Assembly (NCBI GenBank): GCA_027492255.1
Contig: JAPUFB010000004.1
Location: 186,001 to 250,000 of the forward strand
DNA length: 64,000 nucleotides
Origin: Candidatus Saccharimonadota bacterium
GTDB taxonomy: Bacteria > Patescibacteriota > Saccharimonadia > Saccharimonadales > Saccharimonadaceae
Direction of reading: 5' to 3'
The position numbers were made by a program, and so were the translations under genes. A model generated the notes under the pieces. It had not been told where the DNA came from. It saw only the letters and a list, made by a program, of their open reading frames with translations, and ran no database searches. Positions 25,159-34,594 of the stretch are shown here, in pieces. Positions within the stretch are counted from its first letter, which is position 1, and each line of letters begins with the position of its first letter.

Positions 25159-27210
25159 ATGACCAGTTCGAAGAAACACATTACGAAGAAATACGTAATT
25201 ATTGCCGCTATCCTCAGCTTTGCAGGTATAGGTTTTTTCAGCCTGCAGTATATTCGTGACCATGTTAAAGATACTTTAGGCTCAAGCACTGTTATCGTCT
25301 ATCTCGGCGTTACTCCGCCTCCTCCAGATCTCTGTCCAAATATTTATGGGGTACAAAATCCAATTCCTAACGGAATGCAGCTTGATATAAATGGAAATTG
25401 CTATACGCCTGTTACGCCACCTCCTGATCCTGCACCAACACCCACACCATCACCAGCCCCGCTTGACGTGTGTGCAAATATAACCGGTAATCAGTCTGTA
25501 ATACCTTCTGGATATTACAGAACCGCAAGCAACGCGTGCTATCCACAGACTGTCCCACCTGTCGATGTGTGTCCAAAAATTGCAGGGACACAATCAACAG
25601 TTCCTGACGGCTATATTAACGGTTCAGATGGAGACTGTTATGTTGCCCCACCAGATCTATGTCCAAACATCGAAGGCTCCCAGTACGCAATACCAGCCGG
25701 TATGAAACTCGATGCGAATAAAAATTGTTACACGCCAGTTATTAACCAGCCTACCGCGCCAACTACCCCAAATAATCCTCCATATTACTCCCCAATCGAT
25801 GACGCTGACGGCAGTAATATTTTTGGAACAGGCGCCCTTGAGAATGTTCCAAAAATACTTGGCGATATATTGCAGCCGCTTGTTAATCTTTTTCCTAAAG
25901 ATATCCGGCTTGCACTACACTCTGTTCCTAGAGAAATATCAGCCTCATTCCCATATTTTACGTTTACCGCAGTACTCGGTTCTGCAATTGTTATGTTTTG
26001 GCAAGGCGTAAGAGAGATATATGCCAGTCGCAAGCTTAACCTCCTTCTTGCTAAAGAACGCTCTGTTGCTGAACAAAAAGATAATTTTCTCATGCTGGCA
26101 TCACATTACCTGCTTACACCGCTTACGCTCGTCAACAATGGTATCGATACTATTATTACTAACAATGAACTCCCTAAGAATGTTCTTACTCCGCTATATG
26201 GTGCGGTGAGTGAGCTCAAGCTGAAGATTAATGGGTTAATTGAAGATCTCACAAACAATACAGCACTGAAATCAGTTGACTCTCCTTCTGTCGAGCCTTC
26301 CGAGAAACGACACTATCTGCTTTCACGACATTTTCTCATTCCCGTCATCTTGTCTGGCACACTAACGTTGCTTGGGAATTTCCTGTTTGGAGTAGTTGGG
26401 GATGTAAAGCTCGGCACAACCAATCTTTGGGCACAGACAATTATTTATGGCTGTCTTGGCTTCTCACTCTATGCTGCAATCCGTACAGCTGATCTACGCC
26501 ATAAACAGCGCCTTCATAAAGAAAAATTAGTCGAATACGAAAGCGCAATCGACACAGCAAGGACTGATTTTATTGACAAAGCAACCAAGACTCTTGGCGC
26601 CTCACTTCATGAGGTAAATAAGCATCGAAGCATTGCGGCGAATACTGAATCAGTTGTCTATATCAATGAAGGATATAACCGTTTTCTTGAAATCCTCAAT
26701 AAATTTACACTACTAACTCAAGTTCGCACCGGCGCCGCACTACACACGGAAACGTTCCGCATTGCGAAAGTAACTGAAGAAATTCTAGGTGCATACAAAG
26801 AACAAATTAATGAGAAAAGCATACAAATAATTAATAATATTGCTGATATAACAATAAAACAGAACCCAAACCTCTTTAGATTTGTGCTCGGGTCAGTTAT
26901 CGATAATGCTGTCAAATTCACGGGTAAGGGTGGCACAGTGACACTATCGAGCAATCTTTCGGAAGGCAATATCGATATTCATATCGACGATACTGGTATC
27001 GGCGTCGATCCATCAAAATTGCCGCAGCTTTTCCAGCCATTTTCTCGCGCTGAATCAGCCGCTCAGTTTGATTATGAGGGGTTGGGATTTAGTCTGTTTC
27101 TCGATAAGATTATCATGGATTCTGCTGGCGGTTACATAGCAGCAGACTCAGTACTCCATGAAGGGACACGAATTATTGTATCATCGCGTGTCCCAGTTAA
27201 CGCGTCTTAA
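25159..27210 (+). CDS. Multi-span histidine kinase with four extracellular C-x21-C repeats
   Basis: 683 residues. First span about 12-30, then four copies of a unit D[LV]C-x2-I-x-G-x-Q-x3-P-x-G ending in CY, with Cys pairs 59/81, 105/127, 138/160 and 168/190, each exactly 22 apart, separated by Pro/Thr linkers. A second span (about 266-284) leads to a degenerate H-box LASHYLLTPLTLV (His316). Two more spans (about 391-412, 425-442) follow before a coiled region and the ATPase domain: N-box IDNAVKF (Asn583), DDTGIGVD, GLGFSL. An H-box separated from its ATPase by two spans is unusual. No response regulator is adjacent. Confidence 0.78.
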   Translation: MTSSKKHITKKYVIIAAILSFAGIGFFSLQYIRDHVKDTLGSSTVIVYLGVTPPPPDLCPNIYGVQNPIPNGMQLDINGNCYTPVTPPPDPAPTPTPSPAPLDVCANITGNQSVIPSGYYRTASNACYPQTVPPVDVCPKIAGTQSTVPDGYINGSDGDCYVAPPDLCPNIEGSQYAIPAGMKLDANKNCYTPVINQPTAPTTPNNPPYYSPIDDADGSNIFGTGALENVPKILGDILQPLVNLFPKDIRLALHSVPREISASFPYFTFTAVLGSAIVMFWQGVREIYASRKLNLLLAKERSVAEQKDNFLMLASHYLLTPLTLVNNGIDTIITNNELPKNVLTPLYGAVSELKLKINGLIEDLTNNTALKSVDSPSVEPSEKRHYLLSRHFLIPVILSGTLTLLGNFLFGVVGDVKLGTTNLWAQTIIYGCLGFSLYAAIRTADLRHKQRLHKEKLVEYESAIDTARTDFIDKATKTLGASLHEVNKHRSIAANTESVVYINEGYNRFLEILNKFTLLTQVRTGAALHTETFRIAKVTEEILGAYKEQINEKSIQIINNIADITIKQNPNLFRFVLGSVIDNAVKFTGKGGTVTLSSNLSEGNIDIHIDDTGIGVDPSKLPQLFQPFSRAESAAQFDYEGLGFSLFLDKIIMDSAGGYIAADSVLHEGTRIIVSSRVPVNAS

Positions 27211-27212
27211 AC

Positions 27213-28577
27213 TCACTCTGTTCGAAGTGCTTCTATCGGATCAAGTCGGGCAGCTTTTCGCGCAGGAAACCAGCCTGCAATAATTGCCACTATAACTAGT
27301 GATACTATGAGAACTAGGATCTGCCACCATACAAACACAAGCAAAGATTGTCCTGATAGATCGAGTGTTTTTGTAATCCATGGATTAGCTAAGAAGCCCA
27401 GAAGCAATGCAAGTCCGACACCGACAAGCCCGCCCAAAAAGCCGATCCATCCTGCTTCGTATCGGAAAAGTTTTGCAATATCCCGCCGACGCATTCCAAG
27501 TGCCTTCATAAGCCCGATTTGACTCGTGCGCTCAAGCACTGAAATGTACTGTGTATTAATAATTCCAAACACGCTCGCAATCAAGGCTAGTCCAGCAAAC
27601 CCAGCAACTATTCCCTGGAGGATATTTACAAAAGTAAACAGTAGCCCTTGGGCATCTTTTGCCGTCTGCACCGAATAGCCCAATGAATTTTGAATATCGT
27701 CCTTAGCCTTTGTTGGATCACCTTTAGCAAGTGCAGTCACGCCAATGAACTTATCCTCGTTACTACTTCCTTTCGTCGAATAACTATATAGTTCCGCGGC
27801 AGCGTTCGTTGAAACATGCAGCCTCGGATTAGATGCGATAGCAAGTGTAGGTTTCTTAAGTATTGCCCGAACAGTATAGGTGAAGTCTTTTGTTTTAGGC
27901 TTTACGAGTTCCTCGACGGCGGTGTTGCCACCGTTTAAAAAGGCCTGCTGTATCTCATCCTGTGATGGAGTGGCTACAGATTGCGAAACGGTAATCGTCA
28001 CTGTCTTCCCGACCAAATCTTGAGCCGATAAGCTCAATGTCTCGAGGTACTGTTCCGGTACAAGTATCTCGTTATCATTAATCTGATTGCCAAGTGACGG
28101 TAGACTTCCCGCTACGACATCACTGACCGTCGTTGCATCGTAGTATGTCAGAGGGGTGTAGTATTTTTTTGAATTTCCCGCAAATACAACGTATTTTGCT
28201 GTCAACGAATATATTGGAATTACTTGCGAAAGATCATTTCTTGAACGCAGTTTAACAATGTCATCGTTTGTCATCGTTTGTATCGCAACACCACGCCCAG
28301 ACGCCGCTGATGTAGAGGATAGGTCGTCAGAATATTCACGTATGCCATTGCCCGCGTCAGTACTCGTAACGGATTTATCTTTTACGATAAAGAGTGCTTG
28401 TGGATCGATGTTGTTCTTTAGTAAGTTATCAGCATACTCCCGAGCGCCTTCACCTGCAGCAAGGCTGAGTGTTAATGTGAATGCCCCCACTCCAATAGCA
28501 AGACTCGTAAGAATTGTTCGTCCTTTTGCTTGTCGTAAATTTCGCGCCGCACGACGCATAACATCTATAGCTCTCAT
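27213..28577 (-). CDS. MacB-type ABC transporter permease
   Basis: 454 residues: one N-terminal span (about 25-45), a large extracellular domain (about 50-320) and three C-terminal spans with the FtsX/MacB pattern (VLERTSQIGLMKALGMRRRD). Ends with the typical ARLDPIEALRTE. It overlaps the ATPase gene by 4 nt. MacB relatives use the extracellular domain to push peptides, lipids or lipoproteins outward without carrying them through the membrane; the substrate here is unknown. Confidence 0.9.
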   Translation of the reverse strand: MRAIDVMRRAARNLRQAKGRTILTSLAIGVGAFTLTLSLAAGEGAREYADNLLKNNIDPQALFIVKDKSVTSTDAGNGIREYSDDLSSTSAASGRGVAIQTMTNDDIVKLRSRNDLSQVIPIYSLTAKYVVFAGNSKKYYTPLTYYDATTVSDVVAGSLPSLGNQINDNEILVPEQYLETLSLSAQDLVGKTVTITVSQSVATPSQDEIQQAFLNGGNTAVEELVKPKTKDFTYTVRAILKKPTLAIASNPRLHVSTNAAAELYSYSTKGSSNEDKFIGVTALAKGDPTKAKDDIQNSLGYSVQTAKDAQGLLFTFVNILQGIVAGFAGLALIASVFGIINTQYISVLERTSQIGLMKALGMRRRDIAKLFRYEAGWIGFLGGLVGVGLALLLGFLANPWITKTLDLSGQSLLVFVWWQILVLIVSLVIVAIIAGWFPARKAARLDPIEALRTE

Positions 28578-29317
28578 AGCATTACCTTACCGCGAGATAA
28601 CGGCCTTGTAGTTAGTGGTTGCGTTTGGTTTGTTATTTCTTGACGGGTATTAATGGACGCGATCTGGCCATCCTTAATATGAACCTGCATGTCGCACTTA
28701 TTAGCCAGATCTTCGTCATGCGTAACAACAATAAGTGTTGCGCCTTGCTTTTTGTTGTACTCAAATAACAATTTTTCAATAGCCTCCCCGGTAACGCTAT
28801 CAAGATTTCCGGTCGGCTCGTCAGCAAAGAGTATTTTCGGATCATTCACGATCGCTCGAGCGATAGCAAGTCGTTGTTTTTGACCACCACTCAGATCTCG
28901 AGCCCTGGAACGCTTTTTTTCCTCTAACCCTACTGCTGCCAGCGCCCTCTCTATCATTGCCTTACGTCGACGTAGTGGCACGCGCGCAATTTCAAGTGGC
29001 AAACTAACATTGTTATAGCATGATTCATTACCCTGCACGAAAAAGCTCTGAAAAATAAAACTCATAGTCTCAGAACGGAATTTATCTACCTTGCGAGGCT
29101 TAAACGTGACGATGTCGTCACCATCAATTACTACCTGACCGCTCGTCGCATGATCAAGTCCGCTCATGATATGCATCATCGTACTCTTTCCGCTTCCGGA
29201 TTTTCCGACAACCGCAACACTGGCACCATCCGGAATAATGACACTTACGTCTCGAAGAGCAGAAAAAGTATTCTTCTTCTTACCATACACCTTACTCACA
29301 GCCTTAAGCTCGATCAT
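28574..29317 (-). CDS. MacB/LolD-type ABC transporter ATPase
   Basis: 247 residues. Walker A GKSGSGKSTMM, signature LSGGQKQRLA, Walker B ILFADEPTGNLD. It forms the energising subunit for the permease just downstream. The ATG at 29317 is exactly the predicted transcription start of the TATACT box at 29329-29324, so the mRNA is leaderless; an open frame to 29353 is discarded for that reason. Confidence 0.92.
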   Translation of the reverse strand: MIELKAVSKVYGKKKNTFSALRDVSVIIPDGASVAVVGKSGSGKSTMMHIMSGLDHATSGQVVIDGDDIVTFKPRKVDKFRSETMSFIFQSFFVQGNESCYNNVSLPLEIARVPLRRRKAMIERALAAVGLEEKKRSRARDLSGGQKQRLAIARAIVNDPKILFADEPTGNLDSVTGEAIEKLLFEYNKKQGATLIVVTHDEDLANKCDMQVHIKDGQIASINTRQEITNQTQPLTTRPLSRGKVML

Positions 29318-29323
29318 TGTACT

Positions 29324-29329
29324 AGTATA
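29324..29329 (-). promoter_or_regulatory. Leaderless promoter of the MacB-type ATPase
   Basis: TATACT, then 6 nt, then ATG, so +1 falls on the A of the start codon. Confidence 0.5.
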
Positions 29330-29362
29330 GCCTGGCCCAGATAATACCCACAAGACGTGACA

Positions 29363-30514
29363 TTATTTATTAACGATTGTATACGGTTTTTTATCAAATT
29401 GATGACGCAGCATCATTACCTGCATACCAACACCCACTAGAAGCGAGACAAGGATAACAAGTCCATTTATAAGTGGTATAAATGAGGCAACAGCCAAAAT
29501 AGCAAGCCCGAGCGCCATAACCAATACAGCATTTTTCGCTTTTTCGCGTAATACCTGTAAGCCGATAAAGTAAGCCGAGAATGGCAACGCTAGGAGAAGT
29601 AGTACAAGCCACAAAAGTCCAAAAGTAAAGGCTGCCCATGCACCAATTCCTGTAACAAGAAGCGTAAACAGTACTACTGGTCCAAGCACAAGCACACCAA
29701 GACCGATAAGACCGGCAAAAGCTGTATTTCTCCAAGAAATACCCGCGGCCTCATGGACAAATTTTGGCAGCAACATAACGACCACAAGTCCTAGAACGAG
29801 TAGTGACAATAAGAATACTATCCAACCCATAAGGAGCGTTCCCGCTGTGACAACGCTTTGTTGCGCAATCTCCTTATCAAGAGTAAACCTTACCTCACCT
29901 GCTACAACACCACTACGTGGCTTTTGCTCGCTGCCTGAACGATAGCCATAGACTCCTCCAACTTTTGCACTATCCCCAAAACTAGCTGATTCGTAAGCAG
30001 CAGTTACATCACGACCAATAGTTCCTTGAAGAGTAAATATACTCGCACCCACATGAACATCCCTGGCTACTGTTCCATTTAGTAGTACTTCCGAAGCACC
30101 AACCGTAAGATCTTTATCTATTTTCGCTGATTCACCGATAGAAACCTTAGCCGCAGCCGCCGAAACACTCCCGTTTACGGTACTTCCAATAGTTATTTGC
30201 TGGGCCGCAACACGAACGTTACCACTAACAGATCCTGTAATCGTAATTGTTTGCGCTGCGCATAGAACATCACCTTCAACAACACCTGTAATTGTCACTG
30301 CCTGGCCAGCACAGTACACATCACCCTTGACCGTTCCGTCAACCAGCACTGTACTTCCAGCCAAAAAAGCCGCACTATCAACTACTTCATCTTTGCGGAT
30401 CTGGACGACACCATTATCCGAACTCATGAATCGAGTCGCAAATGCGGGCTGGACCAATAATCCACCAATAAGGAGGCTAACTAGGACAATAACGCCGACG
30501 TATATTTTTTTCAT
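29363..30514 (-). CDS. Bactofilin-like repeat protein with C-terminal membrane domain
   Basis: 383 residues. Signal peptide (about 1-25), then about 150 residues of short beta-strand repeats of the bactofilin/polymer-forming type (DGTVKGDVYCAGQAVTITG, VEGDVLCAAQTITITGSV), followed by five or six membrane spans. The repeats face outside, whereas true bactofilins are cytosolic, so this is a related but distinct class. ATG at 30514, 4 nt after the upstream 59-residue gene; the open frame to 30622 overlaps that gene. Function unknown, possibly envelope shape or scaffold. Confidence 0.78.
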   Translation of the reverse strand: MKKIYVGVIVLVSLLIGGLLVQPAFATRFMSSDNGVVQIRKDEVVDSAAFLAGSTVLVDGTVKGDVYCAGQAVTITGVVEGDVLCAAQTITITGSVSGNVRVAAQQITIGSTVNGSVSAAAAKVSIGESAKIDKDLTVGASEVLLNGTVARDVHVGASIFTLQGTIGRDVTAAYESASFGDSAKVGGVYGYRSGSEQKPRSGVVAGEVRFTLDKEIAQQSVVTAGTLLMGWIVFLLSLLVLGLVVVMLLPKFVHEAAGISWRNTAFAGLIGLGVLVLGPVVLFTLLVTGIGAWAAFTFGLLWLVLLLLALPFSAYFIGLQVLREKAKNAVLVMALGLAILAVASFIPLINGLVILVSLLVGVGMQVMMLRHQFDKKPYTIVNK

Positions 30515-30518
30515 TATG

Positions 30519-30698
30519 CTATGCCCCTTCCGGACGAACGTTAATATCAGACAGACTATATCCATACTGCTCGAGCGTATCGACAACAAGCTCTGTATCG
30601 CCTGACGTATACTCATGAGCAAGCGCTTCTAGGAATTCACTCTCACTCTCAAATAACTGCCCATCAAATTCATATGCACCGTTCACATTTTTGTCCAT
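30519..30698 (-). CDS. Small acidic protein, unknown (59 residues)
   Basis: Starts at the ATG at 30698 behind AGGAGG, one of the best ribosome sites in the window. DKNVNGAYEFDGQLFESESE, a helix, and LEQYGYSLSDINV. No membrane span. It precedes the bactofilin-like gene by 4 nt and is surely co-transcribed. A TATACT box about 25 nt upstream of the ATG is a likely promoter. Not a family I know. Confidence 0.72.
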   Translation of the reverse strand: MDKNVNGAYEFDGQLFESESEFLEALAHEYTSGDTELVVDTLEQYGYSLSDINVRPEGA

Positions 30699-30745
30699 AC
30701 ACCGTCCTCCTCTTATGTATTTAGTATACTCAAGATTGCAAAGTT

Positions 30746-32485
30746 CTACCACCCACCACCGCCGCCTCCCCCACCGCCACCACCAGAGAAACCGCCCCCG
30801 CCCGAACCCCCAGTGCTCGAACTTCCTGATGATACAGTGGCTGTTGTTCCAAAACTATTCATCGCCGTAGAGAATACGGCGGCATTAAAGACATTAGAAT
30901 TGCCTACGAACCAGTCTGGCTGAGACATGGTTGTTTCATAGTATTGTCCAAGCTGTTGATTCCATTTTTTCTCTTGACCAAACAAAACCGCGTAGGGCAA
31001 TACTCTCTCATAAAGTTTTATGAGCTGGACCGAGTCAGTACCATTTGTTAATTCTGGAACCTTCTCGGCACCGTCAGGACTCTGAAGCATCCGAATGCGG
31101 TCTTCCTCAGCAACCTTGATATACATTTCAAGCCCCTTAAGATATCTTCGTAGAACTAGGCCTTTGTCAGTGAGGCGCCAGGAGACGGTCGACAAAATAA
31201 ATACGACTAGCGAGATGAAAAGTAACGCAACGGAAAGTGTACATAGTCCGAATAGTAGTAAAATTAAAGCCGTGCGACGACACCATTTTTTAAGTGCTTC
31301 ATCCTTTTCACGAAAACCATATTCTCCCTTAATTTTCTTATCGAGATCCGTGTTATTATTGAGCGCCCGACGATAATAACCCGTATCTGTCTTTAGCGAT
31401 TTTAAGTTAAGTCGTTGTCCTATGGTGGGCTTCATAGCGAATGTATCCGTCAATATCTCCTGCTCTTCCCATCGAAGATCACTAATTTCTTTTATTACTT
31501 CGATTTCATATTCCGCAGGCTTTAATAATGTTTTAGGTGAAACTTCGTATATTTTTATATAATGCCGTACCGCAAGATCGAGCATTTGGGCCGTTAGACC
31601 ATTTGATGTTATATACCCGCCAACTCGCGCCGATGTAGTAACACTTGCTTCTGCTGGTGGTAGGTATTCCGGCACAATCGTACCAAGTTCTTTATTGCGA
31701 TTTGTCTGTCGATTAAAGCGTGTGAATATCCAAAGAGCTAGACCCAGGGCGATACTTGTAGTTGCTATTTGAGACATCGCCCATATGCCCATAATTATGT
31801 CGCCGAGCGAAGGTGTATACGACGCAAATGTACCTTTTGCAAAACCCAATGCTAGAGTGAGACCCTCATATGGTCGTAACCGTATACCTGTTACCTCAAT
31901 CACATTCTGTCTTATTGCGGCAGCACAGGTCACTCCCGTACCTTGTACACCTGTATAACACCGAGGATCGCTTCTGAGGGCTTCTTTTACACCGTCAAGT
32001 TTGAGTGAAATTGAAACATCTTGAATTGGTACCGCCCATTCTGTACCAATAATATCCCAGTAGAACTCATCCCGATCAGTGTCATTGTAGTAGCGCGTTA
32101 CATCATGTTGCGTATAAATAATTTTATAGGTCTTACTCCCATGAGCATAGGTATTTGCATCACCTATCCGTAGAGTCGTATTTGCCATTGCATACGGTAT
32201 TGGTGTTCCTTTTTCATCCGTAACTGATTCGATCTTAAGCTGGGTTGAATGAGTATCATACCTATCGACAAGAGAACGTTCGATACCATGATTTTGATCG
32301 TATTCCGGAAATTGAGCGGAAATTGTTTCAATCGTCCGTAATACTGAGCGGTTTTCGCTATCACGTCCAAGTGTCATCTGTACGTCATAGCGCGTGATGA
32401 CAAAATTATTAACATCAACCGCCGAGACATAATTACCATTCATTAGAGATAGAAGAAGTAGCGCCAACCCAAAGATTTTTTTCAT
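30746..32485 (-). CDS. DUF2207-family membrane protein
   Basis: 579 residues: signal peptide (about 1-22), a beta-rich extracellular domain with DRDEFYWDIIGTEWAVPI, a span at about 240, a cytoplasmic helical part, two further spans (about 405-440) and the hallmark Gly-rich tail of the family (GGGGFSGGGG, ending in W). Function unknown across the family. A TACAAT box gives a leader of about 2 nt. Confidence 0.88.
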   Translation of the reverse strand: MKKIFGLALLLLSLMNGNYVSAVDVNNFVITRYDVQMTLGRDSENRSVLRTIETISAQFPEYDQNHGIERSLVDRYDTHSTQLKIESVTDEKGTPIPYAMANTTLRIGDANTYAHGSKTYKIIYTQHDVTRYYNDTDRDEFYWDIIGTEWAVPIQDVSISLKLDGVKEALRSDPRCYTGVQGTGVTCAAAIRQNVIEVTGIRLRPYEGLTLALGFAKGTFASYTPSLGDIIMGIWAMSQIATTSIALGLALWIFTRFNRQTNRNKELGTIVPEYLPPAEASVTTSARVGGYITSNGLTAQMLDLAVRHYIKIYEVSPKTLLKPAEYEIEVIKEISDLRWEEQEILTDTFAMKPTIGQRLNLKSLKTDTGYYRRALNNNTDLDKKIKGEYGFREKDEALKKWCRRTALILLLFGLCTLSVALLFISLVVFILSTVSWRLTDKGLVLRRYLKGLEMYIKVAEEDRIRMLQSPDGAEKVPELTNGTDSVQLIKLYERVLPYAVLFGQEKKWNQQLGQYYETTMSQPDWFVGNSNVFNAAVFSTAMNSFGTTATVSSGSSSTGGSGGGGFSGGGGGGGGGGGW

Positions 32486-32493
32486 ATATACAT

Positions 32494-32499
32494 ATTGTA
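32494..32499 (-). promoter_or_regulatory. Near-leaderless promoter of the DUF2207 gene
   Basis: TACAAT on the minus strand; +1 at about 32487, ATG at 32485. Confidence 0.45.
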
Positions 32500-32506
32500 T
32501 ATCACT

Positions 32507-33004
32507 CTAGCTCCGAAAACGGATACCGCGTACCAAAAGCCCATCAAGCAAAAGATGCGATAGATACCCTGTTACTGCTGCACCGTAATATACGCAACTA
32601 ATCGCAAGCATCTTACTATCATATACATACGGAACAAGTATGATCGGAAGTGGAACAATCCATACGGCCCATTTCGAGTGTGTCCACCCACGATGATGCG
32701 TAATAATCGGTAGCATCGCAATCAGTCCGAGATAGGCTGCGGCCTGCAGATGGCCCGACCATATCAGAAGGGCGTCAAGCGGAAAAACTGTCCAGAAAAA
32801 GATATCCTGCGCTTTTGAATTTGTATCGACATCAGGAAATAGCGCAAAAAGCATCGCGATAACAAATACTGCCGCAAGTGGCTGCCAATCGTGTAATAAA
32901 TTAGCATATTCCGCCAAACGCTGAACCGGTACAAATAACATCACCGCTGTATATATAGCCGCTCCAATCAACCCACCAACCAAATGCCCACGATAATTTG
33001 ACAT
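32507..33004 (-). CDS. YdjM/DUF457-like membrane-bound metal-dependent hydrolase
   Basis: 165 residues, four or five spans. Conserved polar motifs sit at the membrane surface: RGHLVGGLIGA near the start, LFPDVDTNSKAQD and HHRGWTHSKW, matching the family's putative metal ligands. Substrate unknown; relatives are often near membrane-lipid genes. TATAAT at 33017-33012 predicts a start one base before the ATG. Confidence 0.8.
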   Translation of the reverse strand: MSNYRGHLVGGLIGAAIYTAVMLFVPVQRLAEYANLLHDWQPLAAVFVIAMLFALFPDVDTNSKAQDIFFWTVFPLDALLIWSGHLQAAAYLGLIAMLPIITHHRGWTHSKWAVWIVPLPIILVPYVYDSKMLAISCVYYGAAVTGYLSHLLLDGLLVRGIRFRS

Positions 33005-33011
33005 AGCTTTT

Positions 33012-33017
33012 ATTATA
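33012..33017 (-). promoter_or_regulatory. Leaderless promoter of the YdjM-like gene
   Basis: TATAAT on the minus strand; +1 at 33005, ATG at 33004. Confidence 0.5.
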
Positions 33018-33028
33018 ACTGACGCTGC

Positions 33029-34552
33029 TTATGCAAGTTTTAGATCGGGGTATAATTCTTTAGTCGTCTCATCTATCCCGTTACGAAGCTGTGGAAATGG
33101 AACACCTTCACGCGCCGTTACGCCCTCAAGTGACCAGAATATACGCTCCGAAAAACCTAGCCCGCACGCAGGCGGCATACCATATTCAAGTGCCTCGACA
33201 AAATCAATATCCAGCATCTGAGCTTCATCATCGCCCGCATCACGCATTTTTTGCTGCTCCATAAACCGCCCGAGCTGATCGACTGGATCATTCAACTCTG
33301 AAAATGCTTTACACATCTCGCTTCCGCCGAATACAAGATTAAACTGTTCAGTAAGTCCATTCCCGCCAGGCTGATTTTTCGCAAGTGGCTGCATAAATGT
33401 CGGTATGTCGATAAGGAAAACCGGACCCGACAGCGTTTTTCGGTACTTTTTCCATAGTTTATCTAGGCTTCTTATGCGATTGTCCTGTTTTTCAACTTCA
33501 AGCCCATGATCCTTTAGACAATCTTGAATAGTTTCGATTGTTGTATTAAAGACATCAATATCATACTGTTCTTTGAGTATGCCGACAAAACTCACTCTAG
33601 GAAAATGTTCTCCATCTGCCCCAAAATCAACCTTTTGACCATCCATGAGTGTAAATTGTCGCGTACCCCATGTCTTATCGCAGATATAGCGGATCATGCG
33701 CTCAGTCAATTCCATACCCTGTTCCCAGTTGGCATACGCCCAATACCACTCCATAGCATTATGCTCCGGCAAATGTTCCTCGCTGTAATTTTCGTTGCGG
33801 AAACGAGCGCCAATATCGAACACTTTTTCGAAACCCGCAACAAGCAGCCGCTTCAGTGGTAACTCGTGCGAAATACGTAAATAAAAATCTTGATCAAGGG
33901 CATCCATGTGTGTGACGAAAGGACTCGCATCAGCACCACCCGCAGTCGCCTCTAAGACGGCATTATTTACTTCAATAAATCCATCCTGAATCAAAAATTC
34001 GCGAGTTGCCTGCCAGAATTTTGAGCGCCTAATAAAACGCTGTCGTACATCCGGATTTACATTCATATCAACATATCGTCGTCGAAGACGCTCTTCCTTG
34101 TCGTTAAGTTCGGTAGGCATTGGTCGAAGCGCTTTTGTGAGAATCCGCAAACTCTTGACGCCGATCGATATCTCACCGGTTTGTGTCTTCATTACGTGCC
34201 CGCTTACTTCTATGAAATCTCCTGTATCAAGTAAGTTAATTTCTGCTGGTACAACGAGCTCGCTATGACCGCGGTTAGCTTCTTCAGTGGTATCGCCTTT
34301 GCGAATAAAAAGTTGGAGCGTAAGAGTACCATCGTCTTTAATGATGATAAACGCGAGTTTTCCAAATTTGCGAATCGAAACAATCCTTCCAACCACCGTC
34401 ACGTTTTTATCTTCAAGGTCCAAAAACTCCGCATGAATCGTCTCGATATCATGCGTTCGAACTGCGTCGCTCGGGTACGGATTAACACCAAGTTTTTTTA
34501 ACTCTTCTAATTTACGAAGTCGTTCATCACGATAATCTTTTAGTGTAGCCAT
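33029..34552 (-). CDS. lysS: Lysine--tRNA ligase (class II)
   Basis: 507 residues. N-terminal OB-fold for the anticodon (VTVVGRIVSIRKFGKLAFI), then the class II core with RFRNENYSEEHLPEHNAMEW (motif 2) and PPACGLGFSERI near motif 3. The C-terminal arginine of motif 3 in many enzymes (GxGxDR) reads GLGFSERI here. ATG at 34552; the open frame continues to 34624 over the divergent ABC gene. Leader of about 4 nt. Confidence 0.95.
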   Translation of the reverse strand: MATLKDYRDERLRKLEELKKLGVNPYPSDAVRTHDIETIHAEFLDLEDKNVTVVGRIVSIRKFGKLAFIIIKDDGTLTLQLFIRKGDTTEEANRGHSELVVPAEINLLDTGDFIEVSGHVMKTQTGEISIGVKSLRILTKALRPMPTELNDKEERLRRRYVDMNVNPDVRQRFIRRSKFWQATREFLIQDGFIEVNNAVLEATAGGADASPFVTHMDALDQDFYLRISHELPLKRLLVAGFEKVFDIGARFRNENYSEEHLPEHNAMEWYWAYANWEQGMELTERMIRYICDKTWGTRQFTLMDGQKVDFGADGEHFPRVSFVGILKEQYDIDVFNTTIETIQDCLKDHGLEVEKQDNRIRSLDKLWKKYRKTLSGPVFLIDIPTFMQPLAKNQPGGNGLTEQFNLVFGGSEMCKAFSELNDPVDQLGRFMEQQKMRDAGDDEAQMLDIDFVEALEYGMPPACGLGFSERIFWSLEGVTAREGVPFPQLRNGIDETTKELYPDLKLA

Positions 34553-34562
34553 ATCTGTTAAC

Positions 34563-34588
34563 AGTATATACCAAAATGCTTGTATACT
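34563..34588. promoter_or_regulatory. Divergent leaderless promoters of lysS and the NatA-like gene
   Basis: Minus strand TATACT (34568-34563), +1 near 34556, lysS ATG at 34552. Plus strand TATACT (34583-34588), +1 at 34595, exactly the A of the ATG of the ABC ATPase. Confidence 0.5.
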
Positions 34589-34594
34589 ATAGTT

